Shown here: positions 54,366 to 63,438 of the stretch, piece by piece | Layout: the number at the start of each line of letters is the position of its first letter | Numbering within the stretch: position 1 is the stretch's first letter | Virus record (IMG/VR): IMGVR_UViG_3300034093_001057 | Coordinates: 26,121-90,120 of that record | Length of the DNA stretch: 64,000 nt | From: a virus | Strand: one strand, 5' to 3' | Position numbers and translations under genes: made by a program | The notes under the pieces: model-generated | The model's input: the letters and a program-made list of their open reading frames with translations, nothing else | Told to the model about the DNA's origin: nothing | The model's database searches: none

Positions 54366-56680
54366 AGATTTACGTTACTAAAAGATCAGGGAACACAGAG
54401 CCCTTGACCATTGAAAAATGGCAACAGCAAATAGCTACTATATGCAAAGGAACAGCAGATGTAAGTCAATCAATGATTGAAATCAAAGCGCAGCCGCACT
54501 TTTTTGATGGTATTACAACAAGCGACATTGATGAAATAACACTAAGAGCTATCGTAGACTTAATTGATGTAGAAAATAACCCAGACGTTGGGCACACAAA
54601 CTATCAGTATGTAGCTGGTAAGCAACGTTTATCAATGCTAAGAAAAGATGTTTTTGGTCAATATCAACCTCCCCACCTTTTTGAAATTGTAAAAAAGAAT
54701 GTAGCCACTGGGTTGTATACACCAGAATTATTAGAATGGTATACAGAAGATGATTGGAATAAGATGAATGATATTATTGATCATGAGAAAGATGAACAGT
54801 ATTCTTATGCCGCCATTGAACAATTGATTGAAAAGTACTTAGTAAAAAACCGCGCTACAAAAGAAATATACGAAACACCTCAGATCAGATACATGATCGC
54901 AGCAGCTACAGTATTTCACAAAGAAGAACCCAACTCAGCAAGAATGCGATACATTCGTGAATACTATAACGCTTCTAGTGACGGCTTGTTTACACTAGCT
55001 ACTCCAGTATTAGCAGGATTAGGCACTCCAACTAAGCAGTTTAGTAGTTGCGTATTGATTAAAACAGACGATGATCTTGACAGTATTTTTGCTTCTGGTG
55101 AAATGATGGCCAAGTATGCTAGCAAACGCGCAGGCATTGGGTTAGAAATTGGTAGACTTAGACCTTTAGGTTCTCCGATCAGAGGAGGTGAAGTCATGCA
55201 CACTGGTATGATTCCTTTCTTGAAAAAATGGTTTGGTGATCTTAGATCCTGTTCACAGGGAGGAATCAGAAATGCTTCCGCCACTATCACATATCCGATT
55301 TGGCACTATCAGTTTGACGATCTTATTGTACTGAAAAACAATCAAGGCACAGAAGAAACTCGCGTAAGACACATGGATTACAATGTAGTCTTATCAGCAT
55401 TCTTTTGGAGACGATTTAAGAACAAAGAAAATATTACATTCTTTGACCCCAACGAAGTACCTGATCTTTATGAAACTTTTTACAGCGATACTAAAAAGTT
55501 TGAAGAACTGTATGTAACGTATGAAAAGCGTAAAGACTTGCGTAAAAAAACAATGAATGCTGAAGATGTATTCAAAAGTGGTATTCTTAAAGAACGCACA
55601 GACACTGGTAGAATTTATTTAACCTTTATTGACAACGTACAAAATCAAGGACCGTTTGATACCAGTTATCATACGATTTATCAATCTAATCTTTGTCAAG
55701 AAATCTTGTTGCCTACTAAGTCATTTAAACGATTAGATGATGATAAGGGCCGAATCGCCTTATGCACCTTGGGCTCAATTAATTGGGGAGCATTTAGAAA
55801 TCCAGAAGATATGCGCAGAGCATGTAGAATTCTTCAGCGTAGTTTATGTAATATTCTTGACTATCAGGATTTCTTGTCTATTCAGTCTAAATTAAGCAAT
55901 GATGAAATTCAACCTCTTGGTATTGGTGTTACTAATTTAGCATATTGGCACGCTAAACGTAGTTTTAATTATGGTGAACAAGACTCTTTACAAGAAGTTA
56001 AAAGCTGGATGGAACATCAAGCATTTTATCTAACTGAAGCAACTGTAGAACTTGCTAAAGAACGAGGCAAGTGTGTAGATTCAGATAAAACTTGGTATGG
56101 TCAAGGTATATTTCCCTGGGAACGTAGAGCTAAAGGTGTTAACGAATTAGCAGACTTTACTCCCGAATTAGATTGGGAAGCACTTAGAGAACAAATGAAA
56201 ACATATGGTGTTAGAAATGCTACTCTAATGGCAATTGCTCCAGTAGAAAGTTCGTCTGTTGTAATCAATAGTACTAATGGTATTGAAATGCCCATGAGTT
56301 TGATTACAGTAAAAGAATCTAAAGCAGGTAGTTTTATTCAAGTTGTTCCAGAATATCACAGATTGAAAAACAAGTATCAGTTAATGTGGGATCAAACTAA
56401 TTGCGTTGACTACTTAAAAACAGCAGCAGTCTTACAAGCTTATGTGGATCAAAGCATAAGTACTAACACGTTTTATAACCCAGCACACTTTGCAGACAGA
56501 AAAGTACCTACAACAATGATTGCTGCAAACTTGATGTTGTTTTATTACTGGGGCGGAAAGACACTTTATTACAGCTTGATTAATAAAGCAGGATCTAAAG
56601 CTGATGCAGAAGAATTACCCCAGATGTTAGAACCCGTTAATTACGATGAAGAAAGTGATTGCGAATCATGCAAATTATAA
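54362..56680 (+). CDS. nrdA: Ribonucleoside-diphosphate reductase, large subunit (class I)
   Basis: Protein of 772 residues; T4 NrdA has 754. The active-site cysteines C230 (FSSCVL) and C468 (ALCTLGS), the radical triad N443, C445, E447 in SNLCQEIL, and the tail pair C767/C770 (CESCKL) that shuttles reducing power are all present. Residues 1-90 include an ATP-cone-like region KRSGNTEPLTIEKWQQQIAT. The enzyme makes deoxynucleoside diphosphates for phage DNA synthesis with NrdB, reduced by the glutaredoxin at 59531. No intron or intein interrupts it. Confidence 0.96.
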   Translation: MKIYVTKRSGNTEPLTIEKWQQQIATICKGTADVSQSMIEIKAQPHFFDGITTSDIDEITLRAIVDLIDVENNPDVGHTNYQYVAGKQRLSMLRKDVFGQYQPPHLFEIVKKNVATGLYTPELLEWYTEDDWNKMNDIIDHEKDEQYSYAAIEQLIEKYLVKNRATKEIYETPQIRYMIAAATVFHKEEPNSARMRYIREYYNASSDGLFTLATPVLAGLGTPTKQFSSCVLIKTDDDLDSIFASGEMMAKYASKRAGIGLEIGRLRPLGSPIRGGEVMHTGMIPFLKKWFGDLRSCSQGGIRNASATITYPIWHYQFDDLIVLKNNQGTEETRVRHMDYNVVLSAFFWRRFKNKENITFFDPNEVPDLYETFYSDTKKFEELYVTYEKRKDLRKKTMNAEDVFKSGILKERTDTGRIYLTFIDNVQNQGPFDTSYHTIYQSNLCQEILLPTKSFKRLDDDKGRIALCTLGSINWGAFRNPEDMRRACRILQRSLCNILDYQDFLSIQSKLSNDEIQPLGIGVTNLAYWHAKRSFNYGEQDSLQEVKSWMEHQAFYLTEATVELAKERGKCVDSDKTWYGQGIFPWERRAKGVNELADFTPELDWEALREQMKTYGVRNATLMAIAPVESSSVVINSTNGIEMPMSLITVKESKAGSFIQVVPEYHRLKNKYQLMWDQTNCVDYLKTAAVLQAYVDQSISTNTFYNPAHFADRKVPTTMIAANLMLFYYWGGKTLYYSLINKAGSKADAEELPQMLEPVNYDEESDCESCKL

Positions 56681-56690
56681 GGATTATTAA

Positions 56691-56894
56691 ATGAAACAGA
56701 AAATTTTAAAAGCACTAGAAGCACATTTTGTAGGACATATTGAAAAGCATAAAATGAATATAGAGATTATGTTAGCTAATCCTTTAGCTATTCACGATCA
56801 CACTGATCTTATGAGTGCTATTGAAAAAGAAATTCAACAATTAGTAGAATATCAAGACAAACTTGACGCACTTAAACAACATTTCGGGGATTGA
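56691..56894 (+). CDS. Small helical protein between nrdA and nrdB
   Basis: Protein of 67 residues, nearly all helix: ALEAHFVGHIEKHKMNIEIM, then AIHDHTDLMSAIEKEIQQL and EYQDKLDALKQHFGD. It has several His but no defined metal motif. Genes of this kind sit between nrdA and nrdB in other marine T4-like phages. It begins 10 bases after nrdA and ends 3 bases before nrdB. Role unknown; an NrdA/NrdB-associated or simple conserved filler is conceivable. Confidence 0.6.
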   Translation: MKQKILKALEAHFVGHIEKHKMNIEIMLANPLAIHDHTDLMSAIEKEIQQLVEYQDKLDALKQHFGD

Positions 56895-56897
56895 TAA

Positions 56898-57998
56898 ATG
56901 TCAAAACAACAGTATAACTTAGAAACAAAAACAGATTACTTGTCAAGAAAGATGTTTTTAGATCCCGCAGGTCCGGTAACTATTCAAAGATTTGAAGAAT
57001 TTAAGTATCCCAAAATTGCCAAGCTGGAAGAAACTGCTAGAGGCTTCTTTTGGATCCCCGAAGAAGTTTCACTAACGAAAGATGCACAAGATTTCAAAGA
57101 TGCCAGTGACGCGGTCAAACATATTTTTACTAGCAATGTTTTAAGACAAACTGCACTTGATAGTTTACAAGGCAGAGGACCCAGTCAAATCTTTACTCCT
57201 GTTATTTCACTACCTGAACTAGAAGCATTAGTTTACAATTGGACTTTTTTTGAGACAAATATTCATAGCAGAAGTTATAGTCATATTATTCGTAATATTT
57301 ACAATGTACCAAAAGACGTTTTTAACACTATTCATGACACGCAAGAAATTATTGATATGGCGTCAAGCGTAGGTCAATACTATGACAAGCTACATGTGCT
57401 TAACTGTAAAAAAGAGCTAGGTCACAAGATTGACGAAAAAGAACATATCAAAGCTATTTGGATGGCACTAAACGCCAGCTATGCATTAGAAGCATTTAGA
57501 TTTATGGTATCTTTTGCTACTTCATTAGCAATGGTTGAGAACAAGATTTTTATTGGTAATGGAAACATTATTAGCTTGATCTTACAAGATGAAATTTTAC
57601 ACAAAGATTGGACTGCTTATATCATTAACCAAGTAGTAAAAGAAGATCCAAGATTTGCTCAAGCTAAACAAGAATGCGAACAAGAAGTTTATGCTCTTTA
57701 TATGGATGTGATCAGAGAAGAAAAAGCATGGGCGGATTACTTGTTTAAGAAAGGCCCGGTTATTGGCCTCAATGCTAATATTTTAAAAGAGTTCGTAGAT
57801 TATACTGCTATGAATGCGTTAAAAGAAATAGGTATTAAGTATCAGTCTAGTGCTCCTAAGTCTACTCCAATTCCTTGGTTTAATAAGCACTCGTCAACAA
57901 GTAACAAACAAACTGCACTACAAGAAAACGAAAGCACAAACTATGTTATAGGAATTATGTCTAATGACGTAAACTATGATGAATTACCCGATTTATAA
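56898..57998 (+). CDS. nrdB: Ribonucleoside-diphosphate reductase, small subunit (class I)
   Basis: Protein of 366 residues. Iron ligands and the radical tyrosine are visible: D88 (ALDSLQGRGP), E119, H123 and Y127 in WTFFETNIHSRSYSHI, then the second half with DEILHKDW. The E-to-H spacing is one residue longer than in E. coli (D84/E115/H118/Y122); D88 to E119 keeps the E. coli distance, so a single Asn is inserted between E and H. The C-terminal NDVNYDELPDL is the NrdA-docking peptide. Coupled operon with nrdA. Confidence 0.94.
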   Translation: MSKQQYNLETKTDYLSRKMFLDPAGPVTIQRFEEFKYPKIAKLEETARGFFWIPEEVSLTKDAQDFKDASDAVKHIFTSNVLRQTALDSLQGRGPSQIFTPVISLPELEALVYNWTFFETNIHSRSYSHIIRNIYNVPKDVFNTIHDTQEIIDMASSVGQYYDKLHVLNCKKELGHKIDEKEHIKAIWMALNASYALEAFRFMVSFATSLAMVENKIFIGNGNIISLILQDEILHKDWTAYIINQVVKEDPRFAQAKQECEQEVYALYMDVIREEKAWADYLFKKGPVIGLNANILKEFVDYTAMNALKEIGIKYQSSAPKSTPIPWFNKHSSTSNKQTALQENESTNYVIGIMSNDVNYDELPDL

Positions 57999-58010
57999 AA
58001 GGAAAATATA

Positions 58011-58940
58011 ATGAATAAAATGTTAGTTATGTTAGGCATCACGGCAGTATTAGTAGCCTGTCAGCCAAACTCGTTAGAACAAAGTACTGGTCCAAAAACT
58101 GAAACACCCACATTTGACTTAGATTACAGTCAGAGTTGCACTGATAAAGGTGAACCCACTATTAGTGGTAACTCTGTATTTTTTGGATCAGGAGATCAAT
58201 GTCAAGCAGGTAGAGTAGTATCTACGCAAAGTTATGCTAATATTACTGAATTTAGAGCCACTGTGGATTTGAGCAATCTGACAAATGATTATGTAAATGC
58301 GTCTGTATACTTTATACAAAATCCAAACGATCCACAAACACAGCCTAAAGCAACCGCAGATCATACTGGATCATATTGTGACGCTGGTACAGGTGCCGAT
58401 TCGCATCCTGAACGAAATTGCAGAGAAATTGATCTTATGGAAACAAACGGCAACAAGTTGTTTCAAACAACATTGCATTTAGGCAATGGTGGAAGTTCAG
58501 CTCCTGAGCGTTTTGAATATGCATATGCAGCGCCTGCGTTAACTGATTCTAACTTTAATGCTGCAAATATGAAGAATAGTCCTACAGTAGGATTACATGA
58601 TATTACTAGTATTGATATGTCTAAGCCATTTGATATTATTGCAACTTTTACATATGATATACCTAGAATGGTTATGACCTATGAACAAGGTTCTATTAGT
58701 ATCGTAGTATATGATACCGGTGATGGCTATGGCGCTAATGGCAGTCAAACACCTGATCTGTCTGATTTAGTTACTACTATGCAAAACGGTTACTGGATTG
58801 AGATTTCGTTTTGGCAAGGGTACAGTCCAGAAGGCCCTGGTAATAGTCCATGGTGGAATGGTTCTGATGGCTGGGGTGCATTGTGTAATAACACTGGCTC
58901 ATACTGGAACATACGCAATATCCAAGTAACAACACTATAA
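58011..58940 (+). CDS. Phage lipoprotein with ExDxxE motif (clan GH-B-like)
   Basis: Protein of 309 residues. The N-terminus has a lipoprotein signal with lipobox LVAC ending at C17, so it is expected in the host envelope. The rest looks like a jelly-roll: TISGNSVFFGS, AGRVVSTQSYANITEFRATV and YWIEISFWQGYSPEG. E139, D141 and E144 in REIDLMETNG match the ExDxxE catalytic signature of GH16 and GH7, and cysteines around it (YCDAGTG, RNC, LCNNTG) recall the disulfide-rich GH7. It could cleave or bind a beta-glucan or exopolysaccharide, or act in surface exclusion; only the motif and the signal are seen. It follows nrdB by 12 bases with an AAGGA site. Confidence 0.55.
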   Translation: MNKMLVMLGITAVLVACQPNSLEQSTGPKTETPTFDLDYSQSCTDKGEPTISGNSVFFGSGDQCQAGRVVSTQSYANITEFRATVDLSNLTNDYVNASVYFIQNPNDPQTQPKATADHTGSYCDAGTGADSHPERNCREIDLMETNGNKLFQTTLHLGNGGSSAPERFEYAYAAPALTDSNFNAANMKNSPTVGLHDITSIDMSKPFDIIATFTYDIPRMVMTYEQGSISIVVYDTGDGYGANGSQTPDLSDLVTTMQNGYWIEISFWQGYSPEGPGNSPWWNGSDGWGALCNNTGSYWNIRNIQVTTL

Positions 58941-58943
58941 ATA
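58936..58943 (+). promoter_or_regulatory. Perfect T4 late promoter octamer TATAAATA
   Basis: The exact T4 consensus TATAAATA overlaps the stop of the lipoprotein gene and lies 28 bases before the ATG at 58972, so the secreted protein and following genes may be late. Confidence 0.5.
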
Positions 58944-58971
58944 CAAGTATCACACTTAACCGGAGATTTAA

Positions 58972-59520
58972 ATGAAAAAACAACTTATGATTTTATTTTT
59001 AATATTTTTTAGCGTAACTGCACAAGCCGCTAGATACGAAGTATGTACAGGACAATTTGCGTTCTGCGGAGCTTCAGGTGCTACCCCGACAGGAAAAACT
59101 ATTACAGTAAATACACCTACTGGTACGGCTGAGTTTAATGAAGCTGTAGCTCAATGTCCAGTAATGACCGGATCTGCTGTTGCAGATGTACTCGGTGGTA
59201 ATATGCAGGGTTCATGCGAACCTTTAGAATCAGGACATGTATGGTCTTTGTTTGCCCCGCTCGGTCAAGTTCCCATGGCCCCTACTTGGAGTGTACAAAC
59301 AGCTACTCCAAGATTATACATTAGTAGCAAAGAAGCAAATAGCAGTAATATGTTTTCAATGGATTGTGTTTTAGGTAAAGTAATCAATGGAGTTCAGATT
59401 GCCGATTGTTATGGTCCTATCAATGAAAATCTTAGAGGCGGGTCTATTCCTGACGGTACTACTATGTTAACTGAAGCTCCTCTCGATGTGACATTCCCGG
59501 TATCTGGCCCGTTGCCTTAA
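58972..59520 (+). CDS. Secreted (signal-peptide) protein of unknown function
   Basis: Protein of 182 residues. A classic signal peptide, KKQLMILFLIFFSVTAQAA, is expected to be cut after AQA, giving a mature periplasmic or outer-surface protein. It contains five or six Cys (VCTG, FCGAS, QCPV, SCEPLES, DCVLG, DCYGP), suggesting disulfides. I do not recognise the family. It follows the GH-B-like lipoprotein and both are exported, which suggests a joint envelope role. Ribosome site GGAG. Confidence 0.6.
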   Translation: MKKQLMILFLIFFSVTAQAARYEVCTGQFAFCGASGATPTGKTITVNTPTGTAEFNEAVAQCPVMTGSAVADVLGGNMQGSCEPLESGHVWSLFAPLGQVPMAPTWSVQTATPRLYISSKEANSSNMFSMDCVLGKVINGVQIADCYGPINENLRGGSIPDGTTMLTEAPLDVTFPVSGPLP

Positions 59521-59530
59521 GGATATCATA

Positions 59531-59758
59531 ATGCAAAAAGCAATTATATGGAGTAAGTCAAACTGTAGTTATTGCGATCAAGCAAAGCAGTTACTAACCA
59601 TGAAGGGAATAGTATTTGAAGAAAGAAAGATAGGTGCTGAATGGACTAAAGAACAACTGTTAGAAGCAGTTCCTACAGCAAGAGCAGTCCCACAGATTTT
59701 TCTAGACGATCAATATGTGGGCGGATTTACTGAACTAAGACAAAAACTTAACAACTAA
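59531..59758 (+). CDS. Glutaredoxin
   Basis: Protein of 75 residues with the dithiol active site C12-S-Y-C15, the cis-proline block RAVPQIFLDD and the GGFTELR glutathione-binding end. It reduces the NrdA C-terminal cysteines, as T4 NrdC (thioredoxin/glutaredoxin-like) does, and lies 1.5 kb downstream of nrdB in the same strand. Confidence 0.92.
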   Translation: MQKAIIWSKSNCSYCDQAKQLLTMKGIVFEERKIGAEWTKEQLLEAVPTARAVPQIFLDDQYVGGFTELRQKLNN

Positions 59759-59766
59759 GGAAATTT

Positions 59767-60066
59767 ATGAATATTAAAGAAAATGAGATTTTTTCAATCA
59801 AGTTAAACTCAGGAGAAGAATTGATTACTAGAGTTAAAAAAGTAACACCTGAATATCTGATCATTTCAGAGCCAGTATCGGTAGCACCCGGGCCTCAGGG
59901 TATGGGATTAGTACCTAGTGTGTTTACTGCAAATCCAAGCGGAGAATTTACGCTAAATAGAAATAGCATTGCAATTATATGCGAAACAGAATATAATATT
60001 AAAACCAAATATTCAGAAGCAGTTTCTGGAATAAAAGTACCAGAAAAGAAAATTTTAGTAGGATAA
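59767..60066 (+). CDS. Small Sm-like beta-barrel protein, unknown function
   Basis: Protein of 99 residues. The first 50 residues (IFSIKLNSGEELITRVKKVT, YLIISEPVSVAPGP) read like an Sm/Hfq-type strand set, LNSGEEL then a Gly- and Val-rich turn; such proteins are common near late genes of marine T4-like phages. Whether it binds RNA is not shown: key Sm2 residues are not obvious. It lies between glutaredoxin and the PAAR gene. Confidence 0.5.
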   Translation: MNIKENEIFSIKLNSGEELITRVKKVTPEYLIISEPVSVAPGPQGMGLVPSVFTANPSGEFTLNRNSIAIICETEYNIKTKYSEAVSGIKVPEKKILVG

Positions 60067-60076
60067 GGATTACGTT

Positions 60077-60346
60077 ATGAAACCGATTTGCAAAATGGGT
60101 GATATAAATACAGGTTTAGGAAAAGTTATAGCAACCTCTAGAACAGTGTATGTTAATTTTTTACCAGTAGCACTCATGGGTAATATGCTTACACCTCATA
60201 TTAAGGGGCCCAGACATGCTGTATCAAAAATAATTACCGGTAGTCCAACAGTATTTGTTGAAGGTAGACCTGTAGCAAGATTAGGCTCAATATCTTCTTG
60301 TGGTCACAAAATGATTACTGGTAGCCCTAACGTACTTACATCATGA
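60077..60346 (+). CDS. PAAR-domain spike tip (gp5.4-like)
   Basis: Protein of 89 residues with PAAR repeats: VIATSRTVYVNFLPVALMGN, then IITGSPTVFVEGRPVARLGS and SCGHKMITGSPNVLTS. His/Cys residues (H50, H57, C84-H86 region) fit the Zn-binding tip of PAAR proteins. In T4 gp5.4 sharpens the gp5 needle; here it would cap gp5 at 13247. The stop overlaps the next gene by four bases. Confidence 0.85.
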   Translation: MKPICKMGDINTGLGKVIATSRTVYVNFLPVALMGNMLTPHIKGPRHAVSKIITGSPTVFVEGRPVARLGSISSCGHKMITGSPNVLTS

Positions 60347-63300
60347 GTTTAACAGGAAAACAAAGTCCGTTAGGGGTAAATCTTCAGGGTGCTATACTGA
60401 ACAATCAGGGCATGGGCATAAACTCTGTTGTTACCAATGTAGCAGGAATTTCTAAAACAAATAATGATTATGTTTTTGGGAATTTAGTACAAGACACTGT
60501 ACTAAGATTACACACTTGGGGGATTAATGATGCTTATGTGCGAAATTTGGTTAGTAGAACATCATCAACTGATACTTATGATAACCTAATAAACGTAGGA
60601 GCAAACTCTATTCCTTCGTTAGCCAACACTAAACCACCAACATATGAAGTAGAAGACCCTTCAGGCACTTGGACTACTCTAGCAGAAAACTATGGAGCAC
60701 AAAAAGGAGTAGCACCTTCTTTGCCTGGGCCCGCTAACAGTGGATATGCATTAACCGGCAACACTGGTCAAGGACAACAAGCATCATGGTTACCGTATAC
60801 TGGTGTAGCCGCTACCAATCCAAATACATCTATAACACAATGGGGTCACGTTAGATTATATACACTACAAGCATGGAATGAATTTAATTGGAATGGCGGA
60901 GTAGTTAATCAAACTACTCCTGAATATAAAGAATTTTTAACTTCTTTTCTAAGTGCTCAAGCGTTTATGGAAAGTACTAACAAAAGTATATATGCTATGC
61001 ACAACTCTAAAACTTTCTTAGAGGGAGTATATAGCAATATGAACGACCTTATCACGGCTGAAATCGCAGGAGTTAGTTTAGCTACAAAAGACTTTGGAGC
61101 AGACTTAGTTAATTTAGGAAAAGCTATAGACCTAAACACAATAGATGCTTTTGGATTACCATCAAATTTATTGCAAGTTTTATGTAACAACAGCGCACTT
61201 AATGAAGAATTAGTATATGCTTTGCTATCAGTAGGATTGTCAAGCACTGAAATAAACAATATAGCATTCGGGGAAGTAGATACGATATCATTAAGAACTC
61301 AACAATTAATATACGGCAGTTTTTTATTGATAACTGATGAGCCGTTGAGAGATGTATTAGCATTACTACAGTGCGTCACACCAGGAATTCAAACTTTAGC
61401 TGATTTACTAAGCGTTAAAAAATTGTTTCCGAATAGCTATGAAACATTAACTGTTCCCGTTTATAATATTAGCCCCGGACCTACTAATAGTAAAACTTAT
61501 TATTTGTTATACGCAAATCAAGGTTTAAATGCACAATTAACTTCTCCTGCTATCATAGAACAAATAGGAACGCAGCTTCCGTTAAGTATCGCTATAATCA
61601 ATGAAACTTTAGTTGAAGGTACTAACTATACAGCACCTTCGGAAGGTTTCGGTTCGTACTTATATAATATTATACCCCAAGCAGATGCAGTAGCAGCAGG
61701 TGCGTTCGCATACTCAATGCAACAAATAAGAAATATCCGATTTTGTGATTTTCAAACCTTTGCCCAGGCGGTTAGATCGTTAGAAATTGACACTGGTTTA
61801 CAGCAAGTGAATGGTACTAACAAACCCACAGATGAAACTTTAGCAGATGCAGGGTTATTACGAACAGCTTTAGGAAGTGGAGTACACGGTACTTACACTA
61901 TGTCTGACTTTTTTGGGTGCATGACGGGACTTCCTTATCCCGGGTCTCTAGTAAGAAACAGAATTGATCAATTACAAACTACTAAACTACAAAACATTTA
62001 CCGAGAAAACTTTTTAGCTATAACATGGGAAGGTGCTCAAGTAACTGTTCAGTATTCTACATCAGTAGTTGAGGATCCACCTGGCATATTCACAACTTAC
62101 TACACTGTTACTGGAGTTACTCTTACCGGAGACGGTGGCGGCTATGGAAGAGGTAGTGCACCTGCTCCTGCTATAACTATTTCAGGCGGATCAGGAGCAA
62201 CGGCTGTGTGTACTATCGGCACTAACGATAGTGACGCAGGCTCTAACGGTACAGGAACATTTGGTCGTGTTACATCAATAACATTAACATCCGCAGGTTC
62301 TTCTTCAGTAACTATACCTACTATTACGATTGAATATCCACCTACTGCTACGTTAGCAGTACAAGCAAACGGAAGTGTGGCAACCGGTGGAACTAACACT
62401 GCCTCAGGCACGACAGGTTGGCCGTCGCCTATGAACGGTGTGGTACAAGCGTATATTGATCAAGCAAATACTGAAATAGAAGCGATACAAGCATCTAATC
62501 CCATAGAAAGTAGAATTCTCAACACGTACTGGAACATCTGCGGTGATCAACTGGCTAGAGAGCAACGTGCTAGATATATAGCAATCCCGCCGGTAGAAGT
62601 AATAGAGCCTGATTCAAGCAGCGTAGTACGCAAAGATTACTTTGCTAATCCGTATCCAGGAACTCAATCTGCGTTTACTGATTCGGTTCCGGAATTCGCA
62701 CAAGATACTAGACCGCACATGACAGCGCAATCATTGGAAGCTATAGCAAATCTTTGTACTGCTGGTGGACAAAGTTTGATAGCATTAATGCGAGAAAGTA
62801 GAAATAATGTAAGACTACAACTAGCGGGAATCACGTTAGATAATACTATACCTGATGCTATGTCAGATGAACAACTAAAACAGTTGACCACGAATGGTGT
62901 TCTTCCTAATCCCGGAATAGGCCCAGTATCTACTACTATACCAGCATGGGCTAACACAATAGATTGTCAGACCGGAGAACTGATATATCCTATACCAAAT
63001 GGTGTATTTGCTAATGGTCAATTTAATCAAACTAATGAAGTTGCGTTCGGTGATATTATTCCTATAATAGAAAATCAACTCAATCCCGTAGTAAGTACGT
63101 TAGTACCTGTAGGTCCTCAAATACAGCCCTCTATTGGAGGAGTTGGTATCGGAGGAACTGGTATCGGAGGAACTTCTATTTCAGGAGAAGGAGTACCCAT
63201 TTCTGAACCATATATAATTGCAGTCCCTATACAAGTTAACCCAGCTATTCCTCCGCAATTAGACACCCAGTATACAAGCAGCACGATGCTGCCAGCTAGT

Positions 63301-63363
63301 CCAACTATCCAAGAAGCAATTGATAAAGTAATAGAATGCAATTGTGACTGTTGGGTAAATTAA
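60343..63363 (+). CDS. Large virion structural protein downstream of PAAR
   Basis: Protein of 1006 residues. The N-terminus SLTGKQSPLGVNLQGAILNN and VLRLHTWGINDAYVRNLVSR is a recognisable block of a large structural protein of marine T4-like phages. Residues about 60-560 are helical; about 570-690 beta/Gly-rich (VTLTGDGGGYGRGSAPAPAI-like), and about 920-960 contains GGVGIGGTGIGGTSISG. The C-terminus CNCDCWVN is cysteine-rich and could bind metal or form disulfides. It starts inside the PAAR stop codon, so it is a probable baseplate partner of the spike. Role inferred from position. Confidence 0.65.
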   Translation: MSLTGKQSPLGVNLQGAILNNQGMGINSVVTNVAGISKTNNDYVFGNLVQDTVLRLHTWGINDAYVRNLVSRTSSTDTYDNLINVGANSIPSLANTKPPTYEVEDPSGTWTTLAENYGAQKGVAPSLPGPANSGYALTGNTGQGQQASWLPYTGVAATNPNTSITQWGHVRLYTLQAWNEFNWNGGVVNQTTPEYKEFLTSFLSAQAFMESTNKSIYAMHNSKTFLEGVYSNMNDLITAEIAGVSLATKDFGADLVNLGKAIDLNTIDAFGLPSNLLQVLCNNSALNEELVYALLSVGLSSTEINNIAFGEVDTISLRTQQLIYGSFLLITDEPLRDVLALLQCVTPGIQTLADLLSVKKLFPNSYETLTVPVYNISPGPTNSKTYYLLYANQGLNAQLTSPAIIEQIGTQLPLSIAIINETLVEGTNYTAPSEGFGSYLYNIIPQADAVAAGAFAYSMQQIRNIRFCDFQTFAQAVRSLEIDTGLQQVNGTNKPTDETLADAGLLRTALGSGVHGTYTMSDFFGCMTGLPYPGSLVRNRIDQLQTTKLQNIYRENFLAITWEGAQVTVQYSTSVVEDPPGIFTTYYTVTGVTLTGDGGGYGRGSAPAPAITISGGSGATAVCTIGTNDSDAGSNGTGTFGRVTSITLTSAGSSSVTIPTITIEYPPTATLAVQANGSVATGGTNTASGTTGWPSPMNGVVQAYIDQANTEIEAIQASNPIESRILNTYWNICGDQLAREQRARYIAIPPVEVIEPDSSSVVRKDYFANPYPGTQSAFTDSVPEFAQDTRPHMTAQSLEAIANLCTAGGQSLIALMRESRNNVRLQLAGITLDNTIPDAMSDEQLKQLTTNGVLPNPGIGPVSTTIPAWANTIDCQTGELIYPIPNGVFANGQFNQTNEVAFGDIIPIIENQLNPVVSTLVPVGPQIQPSIGGVGIGGTGIGGTSISGEGVPISEPYIIAVPIQVNPAIPPQLDTQYTSSTMLPASPTIQEAIDKVIECNCDCWVN

Positions 63364-63438
63364 TAATCCTTTTTTATTGATTTTGATAAGTATTAATGAT
63401 AATGTATAAATGTATTAACTCATAACATGGAGATTAAC

